A stretch of 64,000 bases of DNA, taken from contig JACGWO010000002.1 of assembly GCA_034509735.1 (NCBI GenBank), forward strand, positions 24,661,636-24,725,635, given 5' to 3'. The notes under the pieces were generated by a model. That model saw only the letters and a list, made by a program, of their open reading frames with translations, did no database searches and had not been told where the DNA came from. The DNA comes from Sesamum alatum. Taxonomy: Eukaryota > Streptophyta > Magnoliopsida > Lamiales > Pedaliaceae. A program made the position numbers and the translations under genes. Every line of letters starts with the position of its first letter. Position 1 is the stretch's first letter. This document shows, piece after piece, positions 44,574 through 58,038 of this stretch.

Positions 44574-47500
44574 ATGTCTAAGAACCCACTTTCCACCATT
44601 CTTGAGACAAACAAATTCAATGGAACAAACTACAACGACTAGTTGCGCAATCTCAGGATAGTCCTAGATTACGAGAACCAAGGCTACGTCATGGACGAGC
44701 CTCTCCCTAGGACCTTGCTGGAAGGATCCACGCCAGAAGAACCTGAGACGTTCGAGACTTGGCATAAGGATAACCGGAAGGTCCGTAGCATCATACTTGC
44801 TTTGATGACCAATGAGATTCAGAAGCAATATGAAAGGCTAGACGATGTCCCTTCCATTATAGCTCGCCTTAAGAATTGCTATGCAGTCCCGGACCGGCAT
44901 ACTAGGTATGTCGCGACCAAGGCGTTATTTGGAACGAAATGACAGAAGGATCCTCTGTACAAGAGCACGGGGTTAAAATGCTTACCCTGGTGGAAAAGCT
45001 CGAGGACCTAAAGGCAGGTCTCGACAATGAAACGTACATAGATGTGATCCTTCAGTCACTCCCACCCTCCTTTGACCAAATTTAATCGTCAACTACAACA
45101 TGAATGCACTTGAGAAGGGCATTCATGAGTTGATCAATATGTTGGTGCAATATGAGGCAACGGCTAAGAAGTCCACGCCTTCGGTATTGTTTGGAGGTGC
45201 ATCGACTTCTAATATGAAAGGCAAGGGTGCCGGATGTTGGAAGAAGAAGAAAGGGAAGGGAAAGGCCGTCAAGCAGCTACGAACACTAAGAGTGTTTCCA
45301 TTGCCAAAGCGGGAAAAGGCAAAGGAAAGGGAAAGGTTGTCTCCAAGCAACAGTCGAAGGCATATGACATATGTATCAACTGCGTGAGAAAGGGCATTGG
45401 AAGAGAGAGTGCCCCAAACTCTTCTCGAACCAAGGTATATATGTGATTGAGGTTAATATGGTCACTAATTCTGCCTCTTGGGTATTAGATACCGGCTGTG
45501 GAGCTCACATTTGCAATAACTTGCAGGTGTTGAAAAGAAGCAGAAAACTGGGTAGCGGGGACATGATCCTGAAGCTTGGGAATGGCAAGGCCATCTCGGC
45601 AGAAGCAGTAGGATCCTCCACTCTAGTGATTAGTGATAGTATTAGCATAGATTTAGAGCAAGTTTATTTTGTACCCAGTATGATTAAAACATCATTTCCA
45701 TTCCATTGTTTGACAATAGTGGTTATGAGTTTAGAATCAATAAAAATTGCTTTTATTTGATGAGGTGTGGAATTGCTCATCTACTTGGTACATTGCATAA
45801 CGGACTTTATATCTTGCAACAAACGAATTTCGTCCTCAATGCACAACACAAACGAAAATTAGATAATAACGGGAACGCACGTCTGTGGCACGCTAGGCTA
45901 GGTCACATATCCCAAGATAGGATGAAAAGGTTGGTAGACTCAAAGAACCTAGAGGTTGGGGACTTGAGGGATCTACCAACTTGTGAGTCCTGTCTAAGAG
46001 GGAAAATGACCAAGAAGCCCTTTGTAGGACAAAGCAGGCTTGCCACAGGTCTGTTGGACTTGGTCCATACAGACGTATGTGGACCACTAAGGACGCAGGC
46101 CAGAGGTGGATTTTCCTACTTCATAACCTTTACCGATGATCATTCACGGTATGGTTATGTTTACCTGATGAGGTACAAGTCTGAAGCTCTTGAGAGGTTT
46201 AAAAGAATTCAGACTTGAAGTGGAGAACCAAACCAACTGCAAAATTAATGTCCTTCAGTCGGACCGAGGCGGTGAGTACCTTAGTACAGAGTTCCTAGAT
46301 TATCTAAAGAACATGGTATAATATCAGAATGGACACCTCCAAGAACACCACACAGTTAAATGGTGTCTCTGAAAGGAGGAATCGAACCCTGTTGGACATG
46401 GTTCGGTCCATGATGAGTTTTTACCAAATTGCCCTTATCGTTTTGGGGATATGCACTAGAAACGACGGCCAAATTGTTGAATTTAGCGCCTACTAGTACA
46501 TTGACCCAAACGCCATATGAGATATGGCATGGCAAGCCTGCATCCTACAACTACTTGAAGTGTGGGGTAGCCCCGCATACGTCAAGAGGTTAGTGGGAGA
46601 TAAGTTAGAATCTAGGTCTAGCTTATGCAGGTTCGTTGGATACCCCTAAAGAAACTGCGGGTTATTACTTTTATGACCCCTTGGAACAAAAGGTGTTTGT
46701 TTCAAGAAATGCAGTATTCTTGGAGCAAGGCTTCCCGGAGGATATCCAACTTGATGAGGCTGATCCTTGAGGAATCAAGTGATGGAATCCAGCCATCAGA
46801 GGAGGCCGCGGAACCTCACTTAGAGGATTCATGATTAACAGCCGAAGGGCTGACCAACCTCGAGAAGTCCAACATGCTAGGCATGAAGGACAGCCTCAGG
46901 AACAGCCAGTCCCGGTTCCTGAACCGCCGGCTCCGATACAGTCAGCGCCCACAGTCACCAACTGACGTTCCCTTTCTCCGTAGGTCTACTAGAGAGTCCG
47001 GACCTCCAGTGAGATATGGCTTTCTAGGTGCGACCGATCTTTTGGATAACGATCCTAAGACTTATGGAGAAGCGATGTCTGATATCGACTCCGGGAAATG
47101 GCTTGAGGCCAATGAAAGCCGAAATGGACTCTATGAGCGAGAACCAAGTCTGGAGTCTTGTAGATCACCGAAAGGTGTTAAGCCAGTGGGCTGTAAGTCG
47201 GTTTACAAGCGCAAACTTGGCGTTGATGGAGAAGTCACAACCTTTAAGGCTAGGCTTGTAGCTACGGGATACACTCAACGACCCGAGGTCGATTTTGAGG
47301 ATACCTACTCGCGCAGTAGCCATGGCTAAGTCCATTCGGATTCTGCTCGCCATAGCAGCATGGTATGACTATGAGATATGGCAGATGGACGTGAAAACGG
47401 CCTTCCTCAACGGTTTCGTTGAAGAAGAGATCTATATGGATCAGCCGCAGGGTTTCACGGTCACTGGAGAAGAGCAGAAAGTCTGTCGTCTCCAGAAGTC

Positions 47501-48628
47501 CATCTATGGCCTCAACAAGCCTCCCGAAGTTGGAACATTCGCTTTGATGAAGTAATACGGGGTTATGACTTCATCAAAAATGAATCCGACCCTTGTGTAT
47601 ACAAGAAGGTCAGTGGGAGCTCAATAGTGTTCCTAGTGCTTTATGTGGATGACATTCTGCTCATTGGTAATGACGTTAGAATGTTAGGAAACACAAAAGC
47701 ATGGTTGTCAAACCCAGTTTTCCATGAAGGACTTGGGTGAAGCTCCTACATCCTAGGCATCCAGATTGTCAGGGACAGATCTAAAAGGATGTTAGGACTC
47801 ACCCAAAACTCGTATATGGAGAAAGTCCTAAAGAGATATCGAATGGACAACTGCAAACGAGGATTCCTTCCAATGAGGCATGGGATCAAGTTATCAAGAA
47901 ACAGTCCCCACAGACTGATGAGGAACTTGAAAGGATGAAGGTCATCCCCTATGCTTCTGCCGTAGGTAGCATACAATATGCGATTCACTGCACTAGGCCT
48001 GACATTGCATACGCTTTGAGCGTGACAAGCAGATATTAGTCCTGCGCAGGAGGGGCACATTGGAATGCTGTTAAGGGCATCCTTAAATACCTAAGGAGGA
48101 CTAAGGACATGTTCCTAGTCTATGGCAATGGAGAACTAATTCTGGAAGGCTTTAGCGACGCTAGCTTCCACTCTGATAACGATGATGCCAAGTCTCAATC
48201 GGGGTACGTATTCAAACTCAATGGAGGAGTAGTAGCTTGGAAAAGTTCAAAGCAAGCAACCATTGCTGACTCCACCACAGCGGCTGAATACATAGCAGCT
48301 TCAGAAGCTGCTAAGGAAGCGGTTTGGATGAGAAAACTACATCCAAGAGTTGGGTGTGGTGCCTAGCATCGCCGAGCCTGTTGTCATCTTCTGTGATAAC
48401 AACGGCGCAATAGCGCAAGCAAAGGAACCGAGATCTCATCACCGTTCCAAACACATTCTTAGACGTTACCATCTTCTTAGAGAAATGGTAGGAAGAGGTG
48501 ACGTCCGGATGGACCGAGTCAACTCGGCAGACAACACAGCAGACCCGCTGACAAAGACTATGTCGCAGAGCGCTCATACGCAACATCTTGAGAAGATGGG
48601 GATTAAGCATATGGGCAATTGGCTTTAA
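44574..48628 (+). pseudogene. gag-pol copy 2 of a family B element (about 20 single-base indels)
   Basis: A full-length gag-pol from the MSKNPL-type start to HMGNWL, almost the same as copy 1 where they overlap. A TAG replaces the Trp codon at 44640 and another TAG occurs at 48037. Single-base gains or losses scatter along the whole length, for example near 44938, 45080, 45270, 45383, 45688, 46202, 46310, 46558, 46645, 46759, 46958, 47109, 47313, 47513, 47708, 47742, 47893 and 48333. All domains (zinc knuckle, DTGCG, integrase, YVDD, RNase H) can be recognised in pieces. The integrase lesions at 40655-40725 of copy 1 are also present here (about 46347-46420). Confidence 0.88.
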
Positions 48629-48633
48629 AGGTC

Positions 48634-48644
48634 AAGTGGGAGAT
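48634..48644 (+). other. Polypurine tract, B copy 2
   Basis: AAGTGGGAGAT sits directly before the LTR at 48645. Confidence 0.85.
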
Positions 48645-50649
48645 TGTTAGAATAGGTGACCATGTAAGCCAATTTTGGCAGGAAATATGTAACCTATGTC
48701 TAGACAATTCTTTGGTATTTGATAAAACATTTATCAATAAAGAAGTGAAAATTCATATGGCAATACTTTGTTTACGTTCACTTATCTGCATTTACATTTC
48801 TGTTCACTACGCAAACAAAGCCCACGGACTGTAAAACAATTTCGGGGACTGGGACTACGCTTGGAGGTAGGTCCATGAAATCAGTCTTACCGAATCAGTC
48901 CGGAAATCTCCAAGTCAAGGAATCCCGAAAATGGGTACCGGGATTCCCTTTGAGACTTGCACTGAGCATCTGCTGTCGTATTTCATCGACGGGTGACAAA
49001 GGTCGTCTAAGCAGTGTTAGTGGGTCAGCATGCTAGGAAGCAGCTGACTGAGGTGACTCGCGGGAACGTCTTACGGAGGACCTTGAGTATGGTCAGCAAG
49101 GTATGACGTGTATTCCCGATTCCAACGGTACAGGCCAAGTCCTTTGACTTGAGGAACTGCTGAGTTTACCTGTGCATCAGGTCTGTATCTTAAATATGGT
49201 GAGAGATTGCCAAAATACTCTTAAGTAGTCATAAGCCATGTCTAGTGCAGCTCGGGTGTACAAAGTGACAGTAGTTTCCAAGAAAGGATCTGTCTCCTGT
49301 CAAAAGGTATTGACAGTTGAGTCTCATGTATGCTCTGTGTCTTGTCCCTAAAATCTGTGGCCACAGTAACTGAACAGAAGGGAAAGGTTTCCCTTGCGGC
49401 GTTTAGTAAGGACAGACCGACACCTAGGTCAAAATGGGTACTGCATTTTCCGTGCCCTAGACCCTAAGTGATGAGACCGAAGATAGAAGGACAAGTGTAC
49501 TGTTAGAGCCTAAATGTTCATCCCGAATATTTCACCTAGTCTCTTAGTGCGATGGACCGTTGCTGGATGGCCACCCATGGTAACGGGCGGATTCTAGGAA
49601 TCCGACCAAGTCTAGCTGAATGGTGAACCTAAAGAGTCACACACTATCCACACACACTTAGTATTTAATTTGGAATTAAATATTTGGAGTAAAGGAATGA
49701 TTAAATTAGATTTAATCGGGTCCTATATTTTCTTGGAGAAATTAATTCCTTCTATTTGATAAAGGGAATTAAATTAATAAATGGGATTTATTAAAGGGTT
49801 GATTTAATGGGCTTAGAATAAATATTAATATTTATTTATTATATTATATTTACATTTATTCTTTTAACCTCTTGGAATATTTATTGGGATTTAAATATTC
49901 CATTAAATTAAAATCAACGGTTGAGATGAAAAGGGGAGATGGAAGGTTAGGATTCGTTTGACTAGGTCAAACACTAGTTTGACTAGGACTTTGACTAGGT
50001 CAAAATCCTAGTCAAATTAGAGTTCTTAGAGTTGGAGTTTAAAGAGGATTAAACTCCTCCTCTATATAAACCTCTAGCCTCCAACAATTGAAGGATGATG
50101 ATTCTTGAAAACACACACAACACACACTCATCTCTCCCCTCCTCACCTCTTGTCCGCCCCCTCTCTCTTTACAAGAAAATATTTTTTTTTTCTTAGTTCT
50201 TTTGTTCTTGGAACATTAGAACTTAGATGAATCAATACCGTTAATTGATAACGTGTTGTTGATTCATCCACTCCAAAAAATTATACACTTGTTCGTTGCT
50301 AGCACGACGTGCAAGATACGTGGGTGGATCGTGTGTCACGATTCGGAGGGTCTCAAGAACGAGATCTCGGTGCAAAACGGGGAACAACGCGCGTAGCCGT
50401 TGAAGACGAAAACGACAACGGGTAGGTCTCGTTTTACTTTTTCGTCCCGCTTTAATTTTCAACTCTATGGCCTCCATGATTTCTTTACATGCTTTATGAT
50501 CATGAGATACACGAACGCCGGGAACCTCAAGGGCACACCCCCTTGAGCGTGTTCTTTTAAATTAAAAGCATGCCTTAATTTTTGTATGTTTATTTTTATC
50601 GCGCTTCCGCATTCGTGCAATTCCCGGGATGATCCACCGATTTCTTTCA
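48645..50649 (+). repeat. Complete family B 3' LTR (about 2005 bp)
   Basis: From TGTTAGAATAGGTGACCATG to GATTTCTTTCA, with PPT before it. It includes the W-box region near 49955-50020 and a TATA-like box near 50060. Directly after it (50650) a C LTR continues in mid-sequence (GATCCGTCCCCTGTCAG), so this element had inserted into the C LTR. Confidence 0.88.
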
Positions 50650-51213
50650 GATCCGTCCCCTGTCAGTATGTGACAGAGGTATCTCCTATGCACTCGGAGA
50701 TACGTTCATGCTGTTTAAAGCTGTGGCCACAGTGGTTGGTCGAACAGGGAATGGTTTCCTGTGTCGACGCAATGAAGCATACGTGGTCTCGAGTATTAAG
50801 CATAGATGCCTAGTCAAGGATGGGAACCGACGCCCAATTCCATACCCTAGACTAAGGTTGGGAGACGGTAGACGGAAGGATCGTACCCGTACGAAATCGG
50901 CGCCTAAATGTTCACGCCAATTCACCTAGTCTCTAGTGCCATGGACCGTTGCTAGACGGCCACCCATGGTAACGGACCCTCGTGGAACACGGGCCCAAGT
51001 CTAGCTGAGGGTGAACCTAAAGGGTCACACACAAATCACCGAGGAGGTTGAGAGATTGACTTGGAGTCAATCTCGAAGGATAAAATAAGTAATTGGATTA
51101 CTTAAGGGAAAGTCCATTGGATGGACGGGCCGATATTGTATCGGGCTTTCGTTTAATCGGTAAATTGGATTTTCGATTAAATATGGAAAGTTGAGACGTT
51201 GAGACGTTGGATC
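50650..51213 (+). mobile_element. Family C 3' LTR, first surviving segment
   Basis: It matches the C LTR at 56882-57440. The first 650 or so bases of this LTR are missing to the left, lost with the end of pol when the B elements rearranged. It breaks at GGATC (51209-51213) for a solo B LTR. Confidence 0.85.
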
Positions 51214-53215
51214 TGAAAAAAAATCGGTGGATCATCCCGGGAATTGCACGAATGCGGAAGCGCGATAAAAATAAACATACAAAAATAAAAGCATGCTTTT
51301 AATTTAAAAGAACACGCTCAAAGGGTGTGCCCTTGAGGTTCCCGGGCGTTCGGTGTATCTCATGATCATAAAGCATGTAAAGAAATCATGGAGGCCATAG
51401 AGTTGAAAAAATTAAAGAGGGACGAAAAAGTAAAACGAGACCTACCCGTTGTCGTTTTCGTCTTCAACGGCTACTCGCGTTGTTCCCCGTTTTGCACCGA
51501 GATCTCGTTCTTGAGACCCTCCAAATCATGACACACGATCCACCCACGTATCTTGCACGTCGTGCTAGCAACGAACAAGTGTATTATTTTTTGGAGTGGA
51601 TGAATCAACAACGCGTTATCAATTAACGGTATTGATTCATCTAAGTTCTAATGTTCCAAGAACAAAAGAACTAAGAAAAAAATAGTTTCTTGTTGGAGAA
51701 GGAGAGAGGCGCGGACGAGAGGTAAGGAGAAGGGGAGAGTGTGTGTTGTGTGTGTTTTCAAGAATCATCATCCCTCAATTGTTTGGAGACTAGAGGTTTA
51801 TATAGAGGAGGAGTTTAATCCTCTTTAAACTCCAACTCTAAGAACTCTAATTTGACTAGGATTTTGACCTAGTCAAAGTCCTAGTCAAACTAGTGTTTGA
51901 CCTAGTCAACGAATCCTAGCCTTCCATCTCCCCTTTCCATCTCAACCGTTGATTTTAATTTAATGGAATATTTAAATCCATTAAATATTCCAAAAGGCTA
52001 AAAGAATAAATATAATATAATAAATAAATATTATTATTTATTCTAAGCCCATTAAATCAACCCTTTAATAAATCCTATTTATTAATTTAATTCCCTTTAT
52101 CAAATAGAAGGAATTAATTTCTCCAAGAAAATATAGGACCCGATTAAATCTAATTTAATCATTCCTATACTCCAATATTTAATTCCAAATTAAATACTAA
52201 GTGTGTGTGGATAGTGTGTGACTCTTTAGGTTCACCATTCAGCTAGACTTGGTCGGATTCCTAGAATCCGCCCGTTATCATGGGTGGCCATCTAGCAACG
52301 GTCCATGGCACTAGAGACTAGGTGAAATATTCGGGGATGAACATTTAGGCTCTAACAGTACACTTGTCCTTCTATCTTCGGTCTCATCACTAAGGGTCTA
52401 GGGCACGGAAAATGCACGTACCCATTTTGGACCTAAGTGTCAGTCTGTCCTTACTAAACGCCGCAAGGGAAACCTTTCCCTTCTGTTCAGTTACTGTGGC
52501 CACAGATTTTAGGGACAAGACACTGAGCATACATGAGACTCAACTGTCAATACCTCTTGACAGGAGACAGATCCTTTCTTGGAAACTACTGTCACTTTGT
52601 ACACCCGAGCTGCACTAGACGTGGCTTATGACTACTCAAGAGTATTTTGACAATCTCTCACCATATCTAAGATACAGACCTGATGCACAGGTAAACTCAG
52701 CAGTTCCTCAAGTCAAAGGACTTGGCCTGTACCGTTGGAACCGGGAATACACGTCATACCTTGCTGACCATACTCAAGGTCCTCCGTAAGACGGTTCCCG
52801 CGAGTCACCTCAGTCAGCTGCTTCCTAGCATGCTGACCCACTAACACTGCTTAGACGACCTTCGTCATCCGTCGATGAAATACGACAGCAGATGCTTAGT
52901 GCAAGTCTCAAAGGGAATCCCGGTACCCATTTTTGGGATTCCTTGACTTGGAGATTTCCGGACTGATTCGGTGAGACTGATTTCATGGACCTACCTCCAA
53001 GCGTAGTCCAGTCCCCGAAATCGTTCTCTCCGTCGTGGGCTTTGTTTGCGTAGTGAACAGAAATGTAAATGCAGATAAGTAAACGTAAACAAAGTATTGC
53101 CATATGAATTTTCACTTCTTTATTCATAAATATTTTTAACCAAATACCAAAAATTATCTAGACATAGGTTACATATTCCTGCTAAAATTGGCTTACATGG
53201 TCACCTATTCTAACA
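51214..53215 (-). repeat. Solo family B LTR, minus strand (2002 bp)
   Basis: A full LTR (TGAAAAAAAATCGG at the left, CACCTATTCTAACA at the right), with the perfect duplication GGATC at 51209-51213 and 53216-53220, and no PBS or PPT. Confidence 0.92.
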
Positions 53216-54224
53216 GGATCTTTTAATTGGATTAAAAGATCAACGGGAATAATTTAAATGGACATTAAATTGGATTTAATGTTGGATTTTTCATAATTGG
53301 ATTACGATAAATCCAGTCCGTTAAATTATACCGAGAGGAGAAATAATTCCTATTTTGGAATAGGAAGAAGTTGGACTTCTTCCCTTAATTAAACATGGCC
53401 GACATGCTCCTTGGAGGAAGCAAAATCAGCCATGTTTCATGCTAGGTGGTATGTTGACTTATCTCTTTTGGAAAGAAACAAATCAACTCCAATCAAGCTC
53501 TTCCCTTTTGGTGTGATTTGATCATATCATAAATTTTGGTAGGCTTTGATTGAAGAGTTGATGGTGATTGATTAGAATGAATCTAGACATCCTTGGATGA
53601 ACCTAGACACATTCCAATAATCACATTAATTATGTATATATATTAGAATATACAACACACAAGCACATGTGATTCATTATTCATCTTTTTCTAGGAAAAA
53701 GAGAAGACAAAAATCCTCTCCTCTCTCTCATACTCTCGGCCTCTCTCCCTCTCTTACACTTGTGTTCTTCACTTGATTTTGAATCAAGAAGAAGAACAAA
53801 ATAGGTTTAAGAGAGCACTAATTCATAGTGTTCTTCTCTTAAACCGATTCCTTCTTAAACCCGTTCTTTTCTAGCAAGAAGAACGTGTGTTTCTTCCGGT
53901 GTGGTGTGGATCATCTTTGTAGAATCCATACGTTTGGATTTCGTGAGTATTCCGGAGAAGAACAACGCAAGTAGCCGGGAGCATACGCTAAATAATCAAA
54001 GGTAACGGTTTATTACGCTTTGATTGATTTAATATACATCTATGCCCTATGTGTTTAAATATATGTTTCTAATATTTACACATCCTACATCGAACGCCCG
54101 GTTGAGCACCCAAGGGTACACCCTTGGGATTCGTATTTTAAATTAGATTTGATTTAATTTACGCACTATTTTCGCGCTTTCTCGCTTCCGCTCGCGCTCG
54201 CCGGGCGGATCCGCTTGTCCTTCA
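53216..54224 (+). mobile_element. Family C 3' LTR, second segment
   Basis: It resumes after the GGATC duplication and runs to GCGGATCCGCTTGTCCTTCA. Satellite follows directly at 54225, so this is the outer end of a plus-strand C element inserted in the satellite. Confidence 0.88.
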
Positions 54225-54501
54225 GTTATTCAACATTAAAATGCACTGGGATCACATCTAGAACACTCTTTTGAGCCATGGACTCATCTTTGTACCTTTG
54301 CACAAAGACAAACTCCTTTAAACAAATTTAGGCAATAATGCACTTTTATCTTTGCCATATCGAGGGTTTGGAGAACCTTCATAATCACTTGTACATCCGG
54401 ATAGATGCCTAATACTCAACATAATCGTAGGAAACACCTTGTATTTCAATCCTTATCATTGACTGATAGATGACTCATTCTGGCTATAAATATATTCGTA
54501 T
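54225..54501. repeat. Satellite, partial monomers
   Basis: It resumes at GTTATTCAACATTAAAATGC, inside the same monomer and in the same orientation as 33375-37339. It is cut at TATTCGTAT (54493-54501) by a DNA transposon. Confidence 0.92.
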
Positions 54502-55297
54502 GGGTTAATACAATTACCACCCTAAAGTATCCACCCTAAATCAATTACCCCCTAAAGTATTAAAACCTTCAAAAAGCCCCCTGACCTTCTAACACCTTTA
54601 ATTTTGAAATTCAAAAAGTCCATTTTACCCTTACTAAAAATTGATTTATGAAAAAAAATTAAAGTGATTTTTCAAATACCAAAGTCACTCTTTTTTGAAG
54701 TTTTATCTAGTTCTGTTTTCACTTTTTCATCGAGCGCTTTTTATTTTTATAATTCTAAAGTATTTGGAATTCTTTTATTTTAGTTTCACTTATTTGTCAA
54801 ACTAAGTTAAAAATAAATTCAGAAATTCGTATCATTACCATATTTATATAATTATCATGTTTATATAAATATATATTAATTGTATATTTTCTTGTTAGCT
54901 CATGATCAACTCTTTTGATTTTATTAATTGTATGTTTGTTTAAGTAAATATATAAATATATATATATATGAATTTATTTTTAATTTGGTTTGACAAATAA
55001 AGGAAACTAAAATAAAATAAACTCCTAATATTTTAGAATTACGAAAATAAAAAGAGGTCGATGAATAAGTGAAACTAGAATTAGACAAAAGCTTCACAAA
55101 AGAGTGATTTTGGTATTTTAAAAATCCCTTTAATTTTTTTTTTTTGAAAAAAGCAATTTTCAATAAGGGTAAAATGGACCTTTTGAATTTAAAAATAAAA
55201 GAGTTAGAAGGTTAGGGGGTTTTTTGAAGATTTTAATACTTTAGGGGGGTAATTGATGTAGGGTGAATACTTCAGGGGTGGTAAGTGTATTTAACCC
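54502..55297. mobile_element. Long-inverted-repeat (foldback, Mutator-like) DNA transposon, 796 bp, non-autonomous
   Basis: It begins GGGTTAATACA and ends TGTATTTAACCC. Each half is an approximate reverse complement of the other for roughly 350 bp: CAATTACCCCC pairs with GGGGGTAATTG, and TGACAAATAA pairs with TTATTTGTCA. A 9-bp duplication TATTCGTAT flanks it (54493-54501, 55298-55306), and the satellite monomer is whole when it is removed. A 9-bp duplication with long terminal inverted repeats is typical of the Mutator superfamily. No transposase is encoded, so it would need one supplied in trans. Confidence 0.85.
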
Positions 55298-56222
55298 TAT
55301 TCGTATTGACTCTAATAATCAATATTAAAGCTACTCTTCGATTATACGACTAGGACTCCATCTTATTCAACATAAAAATGTAACTAGGACTACATCTAGA
55401 ACACTCTTTCGAGCCATGGACTCAACTTTGTACCTTTGCTCAACGACAAACTCCTTTAAACAAGTTTAGACACTAATACACTTTTATCTTTGCCATATCG
55501 AGGGCTAGGAGAACCTTCATAATCAATCGTACGTCCGGATATATGCGTAATACTCAACACAATCGTAGGAAAACACCTGGTGCTTTTCAGTCCTTAGCAT
55601 CGACTGATAGATGACTCATTTTTTGGCTATAAATATATTCGTATTAACTCTAATAATCAATATTAATGTCACTCTTAGAATATACGACTAGGATTCCATC
55701 TTTTTCAACATAAAAATGCACTAGGACTACATCTAGAGCACTCTTTCGAGCCATGGACTCAGCTTTGTACCTTTGCACAACGATAAACTCCTTTAAACAA
55801 GTTTAGACACTAATGCACTTTTTTCTTTGCCATATCGAGGTCTTGGAGAACCTTCATAATCAATCGTACGTCTGGATACATGCCTAGCACTCAACACAAT
55901 CGTCGGAAACACCTTGTGCTTTCAGTCCTTATCATTGACTGATGGATGAATCATTTTTGGCTATAAATATATTCGTATTAACTCTAATAAACAATAATAA
56001 AGCCACTCTTCGATATATAACTAGGACTCCATCCTATTCAACATAAAAATGCACTACTACTTACATCTAAAACACTCTCTCGAACCATGGACTCAACTTT
56101 GTAGCTTTGCACAATGACAAACTACTTTAAACAAGTTTAGACACTAATGAACTTTTATCTTTGCCATATCGAGCGCTTGGACAACCTTCACAATCAATCG
56201 TACATCCGGATACAGGCCTAAT
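55298..56222. repeat. Satellite, about 2.8 monomers
   Basis: Same orientation and period as the first array. Monomer starts are near 55499, 55835 and 56168. It is interrupted at CCTAAT (56222) by a C LTR. Confidence 0.93.
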
Positions 56223-58038
56223 TGTTGGAATAGGTGACCAGAAAGCCAATAGGTTTGGCAATTTGTAACCTATCCGAGAACTTGATGTGAATGTTATATT
56301 ATTATGTGATGAATAAGATGAGTATTCGTCACCAATGGTACCTTCTTTGTTGCGCTCATCTTACATTTGTTAAAATGGTGTTTAACTTATATCGCAACAT
56401 AGCCCACAGACCATGGATAACAACTCTTGCAGTTGGGCCACGCATTGGATGGTGGTCATGAAACCAACTGATTAAGAGTTGGGTCTGAAACGTTCCAAGT
56501 CAAGGACCCTCGAGACAGGGCATTGAGAGTCTATTGAGACTTGCATCAAGAGTCGTGTTCATTGGATGAGTGCCGTGTTTCATCGGCGATAGGCGTGGGA
56601 CGCCTACACGATCTTGATGGGTTGGTCGACTGGGGTCGAGCCGACTGGACTGACTCGCGGGGATCATCATATGGAAGCCTTGGAGGCTTGGTCGGTATGA
56701 TTGGATTCCCCGGTTCCGATAGTACGGGAGTAATCCTCAGACTTGAGGAATCATGGCAGTCACGTGCACAGGACGGCTGTATCTTGGATCTGGCGAGAGG
56801 TGATCATTCTGTAAGATGATCATTATAAGCCTTGTCCAGTGCAGTCAATGTGTAGCGAGGACGGTAGATTCCAAGAAGAGGATCCGTCCCCTGTCAGTAT
56901 GTGACAGAGGTATCTCCTATGCACTCGGAGACACGTTCATGCTGTTTGAAGCTGTGGCCACAGTGGTTGGTCGAACAGGGAATGGTTTCCTGTGTCGACG
57001 TAATGAAGCATACGTGGTCTCGAGTATTAAGCATAGATGCCTAGTCAAGGATGGGAACCGACGCCCAATTCCATACCCTAACTAAGGCCGGGAGACGGTA
57101 GACGGAAGGATCGTACCCGTACGGAATCGGCGCCTAATGTTCACTGCCAATTCACCTAGTCTCTAGTGCCATGGACCGTTGCTAGACGGCCACCCATGGT
57201 AACGGGCTCTTGTGGGACACAGGCCCAAGTCTAGCTGAGGGTGAACCTAAAGGGTCACACACAAATCACCGAGGAGGTTGAGAGATCGACTTGGAGTCAA
57301 TCTCGAAGGATAAAATAAGTAATTGGATTACTTAAGGGAAAGTCCATTGGATGGACGGGCGATATTGTATCGGGCTTTCATTTAATCGGTAAATTAGATT
57401 TTCGATTAAATATGGAAAGTTGAGATGTTGAGACGTTGGACCTTTTAATTGGATTAAACATCAACGGGAATAATTTATGTGGACATTTAAATTGGATTTA
57501 ATGTTGGGTTCGTCGTAATTGGATTACGATAAAACCCGGTCCGTTAAATTATACTCGAGAGGAGAAATAATTCCTAATTTGGAATAGGAAGAAGTTGGAC
57601 TTCTTCCCTTAAATAAACATGGCCGACATGCTCCCTTGGAGGAAGCAAAATCAGCCATGTTTCATGCTAGGTGGTATGTTGACTTATCTCTTTTGGAAAG
57701 AGACAAATCAACTCCAATCAAGCTCTTCCCTTTTGGTATGATTTGATCATACCATAAATTTTGGTAGGCTTGATTTAAGAATTGATGGTGATTGATTGGA
57801 ATGAATCTAGACATCCTTGGATGAACCTAGACACATTCCAATAATCACATTAATTATGTATATATATTAGAATATACAACACCTAGCATAAGTGATTCAT
57901 TATTCATCTTTTTCTAGGAAAAAGAGAAGACAAAAATCCTCTCCTTCTCTCTCAAAATTTCGTGCTCCCTCCCTCTCTTACACTTGTGTTCTTCACTTGA
58001 TTTTGAATCAAGAAGAAGAACAAAGTAAGTTTAAGAAA
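56223..58038 (+). repeat. Truncated family C LTR in satellite
   Basis: It starts TGTTGGAATAGGTGACC and follows the C LTR for about 1.8 kb, then stops near TTTAAGAA. The last 420 or so bases (R/U5 end) are missing. No PBS or interior follows. The conserved hairpins are at 56505-56531, 56621-56645 and 56891-56907. Confidence 0.87.
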
